The notes under the pieces: model-generated
The model's database searches: none
The model's input: the letters and a program-made list of their open reading frames with translations, nothing else
Told to the model about the DNA's origin: nothing
From: Smallanthus sonchifolius
Lineage: Eukaryota; Streptophyta; Magnoliopsida; Asterales; Asteraceae
DNA length: 64,000 nt
Assembly (NCBI GenBank): GCA_023525975.1
Contig: CM042020.1
Span: 14,500,001-14,564,000, forward strand
Direction: 5' to 3'
Position numbers and translations under genes: made by a program
Shown: positions 24,757 to 35,159 of the stretch, piece by piece
Position numbering within the stretch: position 1 is the first letter of the stretch
How the letters are laid out: the number at the start of each line of letters is the position of its first letter

Positions 24757-24903
24757 CTGATGAGCTAGTCTGGGTTGTCCTAAACAAAGTCCAACAACTT
24801 CACTTCTGATCTGAATTGAGTAGTTAAATACACATCAGACCTAATCTCGACTCTAACGGTTTAATCATTCTAAACATATTGACTTTACTTAACCATTCTG
24901 ATG

Positions 24904-25062
24904 CCTGCGCACTTAGCAAGTGCGCAGGGCCTTGGTCATGCGTACTTGACAAGTACGCAGACTTTACTTCATGCGCACTTGGTAAGTACGCAGACTTTTA
25001 CTTAATGCGTACTTGATAAGTACGCAGAACCCTTCTTCCTGCGTACTTCATAAGTACGCAGG
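24904..25062. repeat. Array of five palindromes in the element C LTR
   Basis: Five units of the form TGCGTACTT-NNN-AAGTACGCA (9-11-bp arms, 3-nt centre) are spaced by about 10-20 bp. The unit at 24904-24928 uses CCTGCGCACTT arms and is perfect over 11 bp; the others use GTAC. Since the TATA box is near 25440, the array should lie in the transcribed leader and could form a row of RNA hairpins. Confidence 0.9.
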
Positions 25063-25436
25063 ATCTGATTCAGGTGTAAGAACCCTAACTTTTTGCATGC
25101 GGGTCTGATCATGTCAATATCTAAATTTTCTTTGATCAGAACGTTCGGTTTTTATTCTAGATGCTAGATCTTTGTTCATTTTCAAGTTTCATCCATAAAA
25201 ACTTCACCTATTTAGCTAAAACCGAAAATCCTAAAATAATCATAAAAACTCATATTATGATCGAACGCTTACCTGGATTGGAGTTATGATTCAGAGAAGA
25301 TGATCACGAGCACAGTAGCAACGTTCTCCTGAATTCCCGAGTCGATCCGTCACTTTCTCTCTCTAGAACCGAGCTCCCCTTTCTCTCTCTAGAATTGCAA
25401 GTGGTGAAAGGAAATGAATTGTGGGAGCCCTTGTCC

Positions 25437-25444
25437 TTTATATA
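25437..25444 (-). promoter_or_regulatory. TATA box in the element C LTR
   Basis: Minus-strand TATATAAA in CCCAGGTATATAAAGGAC, about 120 bp from the sense start of the LTR. The D LTR has the same box at the same distance, so U3 in this family is very short. Confidence 0.75.
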
Positions 25445-25563
25445 CCTGGGCTTCCTTCGGCCCGTTCGAGCCGAACCCAAGCCCATCCATTTTTATTTCA
25501 TTTTTGACGTTTAAATCTCTATTGCGTTATTAATTACTTATTTACTATTTTTGGGATGTTACA

Positions 25564-28500
25564 CTGGTGGAGGAAGAACAGGACGCCGAGGCGGTCGCAC
25601 TGGCCGAGTCGGTAGACCTCCATTGAATCAAAGACATGAAGAGGAAGAGAGTGTGCACGCAGAACACACTGAGAGTGTGCACGAAACAGATGTGACCCCA
25701 ACTGGGAACGATAATCAAAGGTCTCTACAGTTGGAACCCGAGGTCAGGGATGCTATTGCCCGCGAAGTTGTACTCACTCTGAAGAAAGTATTGCCTGATC
25801 TACTATCCGAAGCACTAAAGAAAAGTAGAGAGAAGGATGAAGGAGACCATGAAGAGAAGGTGTATGACAGTGATGGGGATGAAGTAAAGGTGGGATCAAG
25901 CAATCATGGGGGTACTTACAAGGGTTTCAAGGACGTAGACCCACCCAAGTTCGATGGATACAAGGATTCAGTGGCTACGTTCGAATGGATTGAGAGGATG
26001 AACGTTGTAATCAACATCAGCAAGTGTCGACCAGACCAGGCTGTTAAGTATGTTGCTCTTCTTTCACAAATGACGCACTAAGTTGGTGGAGGAACATTCA
26101 GAGGACAAAGTCGCCAAACGCTCTTGCCAGAATGACATGGGAAGACCTGAAGAAGCTGATAATCTAAAAGTTCTGTCCCCAGAACGAAATTGATCGAGTG
26201 GAAAATGAATTCCTAAACTTCAAGGCTGGCAGCAAGACGCACCGCCAGTATACTTCTAGGTTCAAGGAGCTCGCTCAACAGGTACCCCACCTAGTAGAGA
26301 CTGAAGAGCGACTGATCAAGTACTATGTGAAGGGCCTACCTCAAAAGGTCCGTGTTCATGTGAAAACTAATCTACCCTCGACCTTCGAGTCGGTAGTCAA
26401 CCTGTCTGGAATCGTCTATGACGATTATGCTAACGAGGACATAGCTCCCGAAGCTCCGAAACGGAAATGAGAGAACTCGTTCAAAGGAAATGGGAAAGGG
26501 AAACTACACCGCTGAGGTGACAAAGCCTTGGGCAGAAGAGTATGAAGTTTGTAAGAAATGCTCAAGGAAACACCAAGGCAAATGTTTAGTTGGCACAACC
26601 ATGTGTTACAAATGTGGGAGGCCGGGGCACTACTTCCGAGACTGCATAAAGGACGTCAAGTGCCAACGTTGTGGAAGATATGGACACCTGACTAGGGATT
26701 GCAGGAAAACCAGACAACCCGGTTCGGGAAAGGAAAAGGAAGCTGAAAGGGAATAGCCAAAGGCTAGGACCAGAGCCTACGCCCTGACCGAGGAGGAAGC
26801 AAGGGGAAACCCTGATGTTGTGTCAGGTACGTTCCTAGTAAATGATGAACATGATACTATTTTATTTGACTCTGGTGCTAGTAAAAGCTTTATATCCAAT
26901 GCATTTAGTCGTAAACTAGATTGCACTATCAACACCATAGTAAAGGCCTTTAGCGTACACACTGTCGTTGGTAAAAATTCGGCAGTATTCCAAGTAACAG
27001 AGGATTGCATCATAGAAATAGAGGGCCATAAGTTTCCTTCTAGATTATTCCTTCTCACCTTAGGAGGATTCGATATAGTATTGGGTATGGATTGGGTAGC
27101 AGCCAACGAAGCTCAAATAATATGTAAATGTAAGAGGATACACCTCAAAGCTCCTAGCGGCAGTCCAATTACGGTTTATGGGGATTGGAATTGCACGATG
27201 CCGAACGTCATCTCGATGATCAAGGCCGAAAGTTACATGAGGCGCGGTTGTGAAGCTTATCTAGCATATGTTATTGACGATAGAATGAAAACGAGAACCC
27301 GTGATGTGCAACTTTCCGGAAGTATTCCCTGAGGATCTACCTGGGTTGCCACCCGATCGGGAAATAGAATTTCGGATTGACTTACTGCCAGGAGCTGAGC
27401 ATGTTGCCAAAACCCCCTACCGATTGGCTCTGTCATAAATGAAAGAATTGATGTCTCAACTAGAGGAATTAACAGAAAAAGGATTTATCAGACCGAGCAT
27501 TTCACCATGGGGAGCTCCGGTACTATTTGTAAAGAAGAAGGACGGCAGCATGCGCATGTGCATTGACTACCGCGAATTGAATAAGAGGACAGTAAAGAAC
27601 AAATACCCACTACCTAGAATAGACGACCTTTTTGATCAACTGCAAGGTGCGAGTTGGTTCTCAAAGATCGATCTTAGGTCGGGTTATCATCAGTTGAAAG
27701 TAAGAGAAGAAGACGTACCAAAGACCGCATTTCGCACACTTTATGGGCATTATGATTTTCTCGTGATGTCCTTCGAATTGACCAACGCACCAACAGCATT
27801 CATGGATTTGATGAATAGAGTATGTGGACCAATGTTGGATCGATCAGTGATAGTTTTTATAGACGACATATTGGTATATTCGAAAAGAGAGGGTGATCAC
27901 CACTGTCACCTAAGAGAGGTTTTGGAGGTGCTAAAATAGGAAGAGTTGTACGCAAAATTCTCTAAATGCGCGTTCTGGCTTAGGGAAGTCCAATTCCTAG
28001 GTCATGTCATAAACCCAAACGACATCATGGTAGATCCTGCAAAAATTGAGGCAGTAAAGAAATGGAACGTCCCGAAGACACCAACAGAGATACAAAGTTT
28101 TCTGGGATTGGCAGGCTACTATCGAAGGTTCATTCAATATTTCTCAAGAATAGCCTCGCCACTAACTAAACTGACACGGAAGGAAGTAAAATATGAATGG
28201 GGTCCAACCCAAAACAACGCGTTTGAGGAACTTAAGACACGATTAACCCAAGCTCCAGTCTTGACACTACCTGAGGGAAATGAAGACTTGGTAGTCTACT
28301 CTGACGCTTCGGGTCAGGGTTTAGGTTGCGTACTTATGCAACGTGGAAAGGTAATTGCTTACACCTCGCGACAACTAAAGATTCATGAGGTTAACTACCC
28401 AACTCACGATCTAGAGTTGGTGGCAGTAGTTTTCGTGTTGAAAATATGGAGGAACTATATGTATGGAGTTAAATGCACCATTTACTCCGATCACAAAAGC

Positions 28501-30120
28501 CTGAAGTACTTTTTCGAAAAAAAGGAATTAAACATGAGACAAAGGAGGTGGTTAGAGCTACAGAAGGACTATGATTGTGAGATATTGTACCATCCAGGCA
28601 AGGAAAACGTAGTGGCTGACGCTTTAAGTAGAAAGGAAGAATCGGAACCTATCTGAATCAAAGCGTGTCAGCTGCTTATAACACCTGATTTGATGACTGA
28701 AATATCAAAGGCACAAGATGAAGCACTATTAGAAAGAAATATAAAACAGGTAAGAATAGTAGGACAACAAGGAAATTTGGATGCAAATGCATACGGTGTA
28801 CGAACTAGGTTTGGCCGGATGTGGATACCTAGGATTGGCGAGCTTAGAGACAAAATACTCGATGAGGCCTATATGCCTCACTATTCTATCCACCCTGGGA
28901 CAAACAAAATGTATCAAGACTTGAATAAAGAGTACTGGTGGCCTGGCATGAAGAATGATGTGACTGAGTACGTGAACAAGTGCCTAACGTGTTCCCTAGT
29001 TAAGGCCGAGCACTAGAAACCATGCAGTAAAATGAAACGTTTACCAATACCGGAATGGAAGTGGGAGGAGATCACGATGGACTTCATTACCAAGCTACCG
29101 CGAACAGCTAAAGGCAATGATACCATTTGGGTGATCGTCGACCGCTTGACAAAGAGTGCTCACTTCTTGCCAATACGTGAGACTTCATCGTCTGAAAAGC
29201 TAGCAGAAATATTTATCAAGGAAATAGTGAGCAGACATGGTATGCCGCTGTCGATTGTATCTGACAGAGATACTAGATTCACGTCAAGGTTTTGGAAGAA
29301 ATTCAATGAAGCGATGGGCACTAGGCTGAACATCAGCACCGCTTACCACCCTTAAACCGATGATCAATCTGAAAGGACCATTCAGACCTTGGAGGATATG
29401 CTCCGGGCCTGTATCATTGACTTCGGTGGGAGCTGGGATAGCCATCTACCATTGGCAGAGTTTTCATATAACAACAACTATCACTCAACTATTGGTATGC
29501 CGACATTTGAAATGTTGTATGGGAAGAAATGTAGGACCTCGGTTTGTTGGGGAAAAATTGGACAAAAGGACTTTGCAAGTCTCGAAGTGGTCAAAGCTAC
29601 TTCCGAGAAATTTGATCAAATCAAGGCTCGAACGAAAGCCGCAAAAGACAGACCGAAATCATACGCGGATAAGAGAAGAAGGGATTTAGAGTTTCAAGTA
29701 GGGGACATGGTACTGTTAAAGGTATCACCATGGAAATGAATCATTCGATTCAGAAAACGTGGCAAACTAAGTCCAAGGTTTGTCGGACCTTTCAATATTT
29801 TAGCGAGAGTGGGTCAAGTTGCTTACAGACTTGACCTACCCGTTGAGCTTAGTGGAATACACCCTACGTTCCACGTGTCGCACTTACGCAAGTGCCTAGC
29901 TGACGACATAGCTCACATACCTTACGACGAGATCGAAGTGGATAACAGTCTAAATTATGTGGAGGAACCAATAGCCGTTATTGACCGAGCTGAGAAACGA
30001 CTATGCAATAAGTCGATTCAATTAGTTAAAGTACAATGGAAGCATAGAAAAGGGTCAGAAGCGACATGGGAAAAAGAAGTCGAGATGCGGGGACTATACC
30101 TTCAATTGTTTAACGTATAA
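25564..30120 (+). pseudogene. Heavily broken gag-pol of element D
   Basis: The gag begins just inside its N-terminus (GGGRTGRRGGRTGR) and is close to that of C. A 1-bp deletion near 26055 shifts the frame. Stops follow at 26165, 26468 and 26754, with a further frame change near 26475. The protease (LFDSGASKSF) lies at about 26820-27300, where a small deletion again changes frame. From about 27310 to 30120 the reverse transcriptase, RNase H, integrase and chromodomain-like C-terminus stay in one frame, broken by stops at 27436, 27937, 28654, 29014, 29353 and 29737. This is the most degraded of the long coding regions and must be older than C. Confidence 0.93.
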
Positions 30121-30143
30121 AAAGTTTCTAGGACGAAACCTCT

Positions 30144-30159
30144 TTAAGGAGGGTGGACT
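30144..30159 (+). promoter_or_regulatory. Polypurine tract of element D
   Basis: AAGGAGGGTGG directly precedes the 3' LTR at 30160. Confidence 0.8.
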
Positions 30160-30278
30160 TGTAACATCCCAAAAATAGTAAATAAATAAATAATGACGCA
30201 ATAGAGATTTAACCGTTAATAATGAAAGGAAAATGGATGGGCTTAGGCTCGGCTCCAACGTGCCGAGGGAAGCCCAGG

Positions 30279-30286
30279 TATATAAA
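30279..30286 (+). promoter_or_regulatory. TATA box in the element D LTR
   Basis: TATATAAA in AGCCCAGGTATATAAAGG, about 120 bp from the LTR start, as in C. Confidence 0.75.
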
Positions 30287-30663
30287 GGTCAAGACAGCCT
30301 TAGACTCTCATTTCTTCCACAACTTGTAATCTAGAGAGAGAAAGGAGAGCTCGGGCCTAGAGAGAGAAAGTTGACGGATCGACCCAGAATTGAAGGAGCA
30401 CATTACTACTGAGCTCGTGAGCAAAACCACCGAATCTGAATCCCAATCCAGGTAACGATTCGACCCTAATCTGAGTTTTTGTCTGTTTTGGGGTTTTGTT
30501 TTGGGTTTTAGCTAAATATGAGACGTTTTTATGGATGAAACTTGAAAGTAAGCTTAGAACTAGCATCTAGAATGAAAATCGCACATTTTGATCAAAGAAA
30601 TTTGTAAGATTAACATGATCGGGTTAACATGCAAGAATTTCGGACTTGATGGGGAAGCAGGAC

Positions 30664-30819
30664 TTGCGTACTTGTCAAATACGCAAGAAGGATGTCCTGC
30701 GTACTTATCAAGTACGCATGAGAAAGATCCTGCGTACTTATCAAGTACGTAAGAAGAATGTTCTGCGTACTTGTCAAGTACACATGAGTATGGTCCTGCG
30801 CACTTAGCAAGTGCGCAGG
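30664..30819. repeat. Array of five palindromes in the element D LTR
   Basis: Same architecture as 24904-25062: 9-11-bp arms (TGCGTACTT with AAGTACGCA) around 3-nt centres, ending with the unit that has CCTGCGCACTT arms (30795-30819). That last unit equals the C unit at 24904-24928, so unit order is conserved. Some older units have one mismatch. Confidence 0.9.
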
Positions 30820-30975
30820 CAGCAGCCCGTTAGTGAAGTCAGTATAGTCGCTTAATTCAGAATGATTTAACCGTTAGAGTCGGGATTAGGTCTAATGTAT
30901 GTGTAATTAACAAATCCAGATCGTGTGTGGCACTCACTGGACCGCGGATAGGATAGGACGAGACTAGCTCATCAG

Positions 30976-31238
30976 GTGAGTTCTATGTGCCCCCTTCTAT
31001 GTTATGTGCAAATCAATTCAAATGTTTTGGGGCTGAAGTGTATACACTAAATGAATAAATGCTATAAATGTCAATGAATCATACGTGGTATACAAATATA
31101 TATATATACCTATATACGAAAATGAATTATGAACAAAGAATGAAACGTATGATTATAAAGAATGAATGAAAGAATGACATAACGTGCGATGGCGTGAAGG
31201 TTACCCGGCACGAGACTGACTTTTAGTATACATTTCAG
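30976..31238 (+). promoter_or_regulatory. Splice-site-like module in the element D LTR (candidate leader intron)
   Basis: Donor-like ATCAG/GTGAGTTCT at 30976, then GCCCC, TTTTGGGGCTGAAG and acceptor-like ATTTCAG/GTAAAG ending at 31238. It is much shorter than the C version because of the D deletion. Confidence 0.4.
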
Positions 31239-31293
31239 GTAAAGGAAGAAAGGGTCGTGCGATGGCGTGAAGGTTACCCGGCACGAGACTGAC
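31183..31293 (+). repeat. 38-bp direct duplication at a deletion junction in the D LTR
   Basis: The segment beginning CGTGCGATGGCG and ending GAGACTGAC occurs at 31183-31220 and 31256-31293. C has one copy (minus strand, near 23850-23890). The upstream copy replaces the roughly 560 bp that C has, and the join falls at CTGAC, which both partners share. Confidence 0.85.
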
Positions 31294-32621
31294 ATCCCAC
31301 TTTTATATATGTTAAGACAATGTTATGTTTTTAATTGTTAAGACTTCCGATGTTATGTAATGATTAGGTTACGTTATGTAATGATTGAATTCGAATGTTT
31401 TAAATTTAAGTTCAGTATTTACGACTATATTTATAAGTAAATCCAACGAGTGAGGTTACCCCGGAATGGGGCCTTACACCTTAGGCCTGCCTCGCAAGTT
31501 AATGATTGTACTAAACACGAATACACGTATGGTCGCCAAGTAGTTTAAGACATAAAGAACATAGTAATTGGCATGAGAACAATAGTATTGAATTTGGTAA
31601 GTATAGTATCTAAACATGTTCCACCCCGAGTATTTGTAAACAATAGAAAAGAGAAAGGTGGCTATGAAACTCACTTGTATTGAAGCTAAAATTGGTATGA
31701 TTTGGTAAAGACCGATAGGCCTCGTGAAGATTTCTCACAATAAACCTACACGTGTAATGGTACTCTAAATTCAATGTACGTCTAAATGGTATTAAGGAGA
31801 TTTTGGGACTTTAAGGTTTCATGAGGGTTTAAGACTTGAGAATAGGGTTTGAGCAAGTTTTGTAGAAAAATATATGTACTTATAATACCAAAATGTTTGG
31901 ACTTTATTCATATAATAATTAAATAGATAAATCATAGAATGGGAAAAGGTTTAAATAACATTACATTTGATTGGTTAAATAAACCTATTGTGGTATGGAA
32001 AATATTGCATTTGGATTTATTTATAAGTAAATTATAAAATAGAAAAATGTTTAATTAAATTCATTTTATGTAAATAAAATGATTAATTAAACTATTAGTT
32101 AATCTAGATAAAATGGTTAATTAATCCATTAATTAATGTAGTTATAATGGTTAATTAAGTTAATTAGTGTAACTAAAATGGTTAGATAATTAATGAAAAA
32201 GACTAAATAGGTTTTAAATAGAAATAATTGAATTTTATATAAATTAATTATTTAACATAATTATTTAGGTATTTATAAGTCTAAAAGTATTTAAATAATT
32301 ATTCTTACCATAATAATTATTTATAAGTTTAAAGAAGTTTAATAATGTTTAAACATATAATTAAAATTTGTGAAATAACATATAAATAAGTAACATAATT
32401 AAATTTGCCAAAGCAAATCATTTCCATTATTTATTTATGAATTTAAAATGCTTTATAATATGTTTTTAATTCAAACAAAATAAATAAACATTATTTTATA
32501 ATTTCTGTTTTTTTATAAAACTTTCAGAATATATTTATAGAGTTTATAAAATTTAAATTGGAATTTTTAAATATTGAATAATGTGTTAAAATAATAAAAG
32601 GAAATAAATTAAAATAAAAAA

Positions 32622-32690
32622 GGTGGCCGGAACTCGAACCCGCGCCACTTTCGGGCCACACACACGCGCACACACTAACCACCAGACTGG
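32622..32690 (-). other. tRNA-like Pol III box A/box B remnant within LTR E
   Basis: On the minus strand a box-A-like CTGGTGGTTAGTG (32685-32673) is followed about 30 nt later by a box-B-like GGGTTCGAGTT (32641-32631). CCGGCCACC and a run of six T then follow. The spacing and T run imitate a short Pol III unit, but the acceptor and T stems do not pair properly, so it is not a functional tRNA. It may be a tRNA-derived SINE piece. Confidence 0.35.
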
Positions 32691-33019
32691 GCATGATGAC
32701 TTGTTCTGAATTGGTTTGTTTAATTTAAAAACGCAGGTTCCCAAGTCATCTTCTTCCCCAATCATACCCGTAACCCTAGCCCCCTTCAATTCCCGCGATT
32801 TGCCAATGATTCAAACCCGAATTCATGGGGCTTTTGATCGTGGAATTGAGACGAGTTAAATGACAAAATTTTTACCTGAAATGGTTGCGTAGGTTGGGAG
32901 AACGACCGGACGAAACAGAGGCGGCTTCCTAGGTGGATTCGAGTGGTTCACAGATTGAATTAGACGCGATTAGAGGTGTAGGAAGTTTGTAATGAGTGTC
33001 GTTAACATCAGGGTGTGCA

Positions 33020-33027
33020 TATTTATA
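33020..33027 (-). promoter_or_regulatory. TATA box in LTR E
   Basis: Minus-strand TATAAATA in GGGTATAAATATGC, the expected orientation for E. Confidence 0.5.
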
Positions 33028-33800
33028 CCCTATTTTAGCACATTGAATCAATCGAGTAAATGATTAGGAGTGGGGGTTTCGGTTACAAGTTTAACATCAA
33101 GATCATCATAAAAATCCAATTAAACGTGGGGTGTGGGTCGTTTGATGGTCCTAAACGTGTTGCCGGTTAAAGATTTGCACGAAAATATCTCGCGAACGAG
33201 TTTAGGTTTAAAGGGCCGAAGCCGGTGGTCTGCGAGTTTCAAACCCATGACTGGAATGGGGAAACTGGGAATTCAAAGTTGGCAAGACAGGTCCCTGGAG
33301 TTTCAGGGTTTTATTATTTCATGTGCAAACTTTATTTTAATTTGGAATTAAGTTTCAAAAATTACCATATGAACCCTAGACTTTTATAAAACATAAAATC
33401 TTTAAATCTTAAAAATTTTATAAAATCTAATAAATTCTTATATTATATTTAGATGTTATAAACACAAAACTATGATTTTAGTAAAATAAAATGGTTTCAT
33501 TTATACAAAATTAATGTACTTTGTAACTTATATAATTTAATTCTTACAAATCCCTAATTTATTTATAGGGATTATAATTTATATTTTTTATATTTGTATT
33601 TGTAGGTGTGTGTAAGTTTAGAAAATACGTTAGTACATATATTTATTTATTTCATAGAATAGTAACAATTATTTACATAATATCTTATATAAATATTTAT
33701 TATTATTATTTTTTTTTGAATTTGAAATAATTGCATTCGACATAGATAAATACGATAACTTTCATTGAAATGAATAGATGAAAATCATAAGATAATGGAA

Positions 33801-33959
33801 CTACAAGTGCCGGAATAGTTAAATAAAATGCCAGAATTTCCTAGGGATTACATTTGATAACATAATAAGACATGGTTTGGATACCCAAACATCACGCCAA
33901 AATTGAAAGTTTTGAGACGTGCATACCAAACACCCTCTGTTGAGTAACACATTGAAATT
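33801..33959. other. Unassigned AT-rich spacer
   Basis: No motif, repeat or coding match that I can support. Confidence 0.4.
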
Positions 33960-34362
33960 CTTGAAGAGGAGTTTTCTAATTGGCTTGAAACCCATCTCCA
34001 GTACCATACCCCAAGAACACATACACGAGAATTATGTAGCCTTTTTAGCTCATGCGGGGGAAAAGAGGGACAAAAGGAGGAGCAATCATAACATTCCTAC
34101 CATACGAAACCTTCCGGGTGTGTTTCCTAATGATCTATCTTGTCCTCCTCTTGTTCGTCAATTGGAATCCCGTATCGACTTGTACCTGGATCTAACCCTG
34201 TGGCCAAACTTTCCTCATCATCATGCACCCTCGGTTACTCGGTTATGTAAGAGCTTGCTAAACAATTTCAAGAAAATGGATCATTCCATATGTGCGTCGA
34301 CCATTCATATAAACATCGACGAATTTAAAAATTTAAAACCTGACTACCCACATTGTACATGA
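33960..34362 (+). pseudogene. Decayed pol fragment (protease to reverse transcriptase linker)
   Basis: An open stretch carries recognisable but worn pieces of the A-type pol: GLKPIS (GLKLMS in A), ENYVAFLAH (KKYIAFLAH), IPTIRNLPGVFPNDLS (IPIIRDFPEVFPKDLS), then a worn match to the reverse transcriptase start (KKMDHSICAS) after a deletion. The reading is plus strand, opposite to LTR E, so it probably belongs to a different, older insertion. Not functional. Confidence 0.75.
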
Positions 34363-34371
34363 ACGCCGAAC

Positions 34372-34690
34372 AACGTGATTGTCCACAAAGCTCGACCACC
34401 TACGAAATTTGATAGTTTACATTACTCACGAGATTCGGTTATCTACATTTGATTGGTCGCATTGTTCATAAGACTAGATTGTTTACACGAAACTTGATTG
34501 TTTACATTATACACGAAACTTGATTGTTTACATTATATACAAAAATTGATTATTGAGGGTTTACATTATACACAAAGCCTGATTATTTGAAAAGTTGATT
34601 GTTTACACTATACATGAAACTCGATTGTTTGCAATTGATTGTCCACATTATACACGAGACATGATCATTCACTTTATCCATGAAAGTTGA
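34372..34690. repeat. Degenerate 26-bp tandem repeat
   Basis: The unit CTTGATTGTTTACATTATAC plus CGAAA repeats with variable decay; the best adjacent copies are near 34490-34550. Flanking copies keep TTGATTGTTTACA and TACACGAAA. Confidence 0.7.
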
Positions 34691-34697
34691 TAGCTAT

Positions 34698-34783
34698 AAA
34701 CTTTGAGCTACTCGGGGTTTGACGTATTCTTGCTCAAACACGAGAAAGTCATAAACTTTGAACTACTCGGGGTTTGACGTATT
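34698..34783. repeat. Duplication spaced by 55 bp
   Basis: The block AAACTTTGAGCTACTCGGGG followed by TTTGACGTATT occurs twice, 55 bp apart, one substitution differing. It abuts the start of H's LTR. Confidence 0.75.
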
Positions 34784-35159
34784 TGTGACATCCGACAATT
34801 CCAGGTTAACTCCGTTAACACAAACCTCGTTAGTTCAAACATTATTCATTGCAAACTCAGTTATCTCAGTTAGTCACACGTGCATTGCATTTAATTAGGT
34901 TAATTAAATGTGTCAGTTATTTCACACACAACGGCTATCCGTATAATTACCGGATCACACTTGAGTCTAACCCGGAACGTTGGTGATTAATCAAAATAAA
35001 TATTACGAATATTTAATAATTTATATTTAAGATAAATATGTGAATTATGTGAATATTATTGTTCTCGTACGTGTTTATCGTGTGTTAATCGTATGTAGTA
35101 TTTTTATAAATATTAGAATTTTATAAAAAAATAAAATCGAAAGTTTTAATTATTAAGTA
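34784..35159 (+). repeat. 5' LTR of element H, first fragment (U3)
   Basis: Begins TGTGACATCCGAC and runs to the F insertion; resumes at 47056. The last five bases, AAGTA (35155-35159), are the left copy of F's target duplication, repeated at 47051-47055. Confidence 0.85.

Larger units (their letters stand above)
20482..25563 (-). mobile_element. Element C, second Ty3/gypsy family, 5' half only in window
   Basis: On the minus strand: 5' LTR 23687-25563, primer site 23683-23672, gag from 23331, then protease, reverse transcriptase and part of RNase H up to 20482, where B is inserted. The rest of C must lie left of the window. C is inserted in the gag start of element D, a member of the same family in the opposite orientation: D's sequence begins at 25564, directly after C's LTR terminus. 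Confidence 0.92.
23687..25563 (-). repeat. 5' LTR of element C
   Basis: 1877 bp, TGAAAGGCC to GATGTTACA in plus-strand reading. Its sense start (TGTAACATCCCAAAAATAG) matches the D LTR at 30160. It is about 560 bp longer than the D LTR, which has lost the segment near 23950-24560. Confidence 0.93.
25564..31478 (+). mobile_element. Element D, decayed Ty3/gypsy of the C family, 5' end outside window
   Basis: From 25564 the gag and pol of D run on the plus strand to 30120, followed by a polypurine tract and a 3' LTR (30160-31478). The 5' LTR and the first bases of gag must lie left of the window, beyond the left end of C. D is inserted in the old LTR E, whose sequence appears directly after 31478. 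Confidence 0.9.
30160..31478 (+). repeat. 3' LTR of element D
   Basis: 1319 bp, TGTAACATCCC to GCCTTACA. It aligns with the reverse complement of 23687-25563 but lacks about 560 bp and carries a 38-bp duplication at the junction. Confidence 0.9.
31479..33800 (-). repeat. Old LTR E, partial, related to the A/B LTRs; right boundary uncertain
   Basis: Directly after D, short blocks in the order and orientation of the A/B LTR appear: AGTTAATGATTG, CATGTTCCACCCC, ACTCACTTG, and GGGGCTTTTGAT near 32826. A TATA box sits on the minus strand near 33020. Between blocks the sequence is highly diverged and AT-rich. The splice-like donor (31674-31669, minus) is present. The left part is beyond D, outside the window. 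The segment from about 33350 to 33800 is AT-rich with no feature I can support. Confidence 0.6.

Noticed and set aside
24904..25062. Regular palindromic repeats with spacers resembling a CRISPR array
   Set aside because: Units vary in sequence, spacers are short and similar, the array sits in an LTR and recurs in the D LTR; this is a plant locus.
32622..32690. Functional tRNA gene
   Set aside because: Acceptor and T stems do not pair adequately and no anticodon arm is evident; kept only as a tRNA-like remnant.
33819..34022. Minus-strand ORF with FWRDVWVSKP, reminiscent of LINE C-terminal sequences
   Set aside because: Similarity is a few residues only, with no neighbouring LINE domains, and it overlaps the better supported pol fragment.
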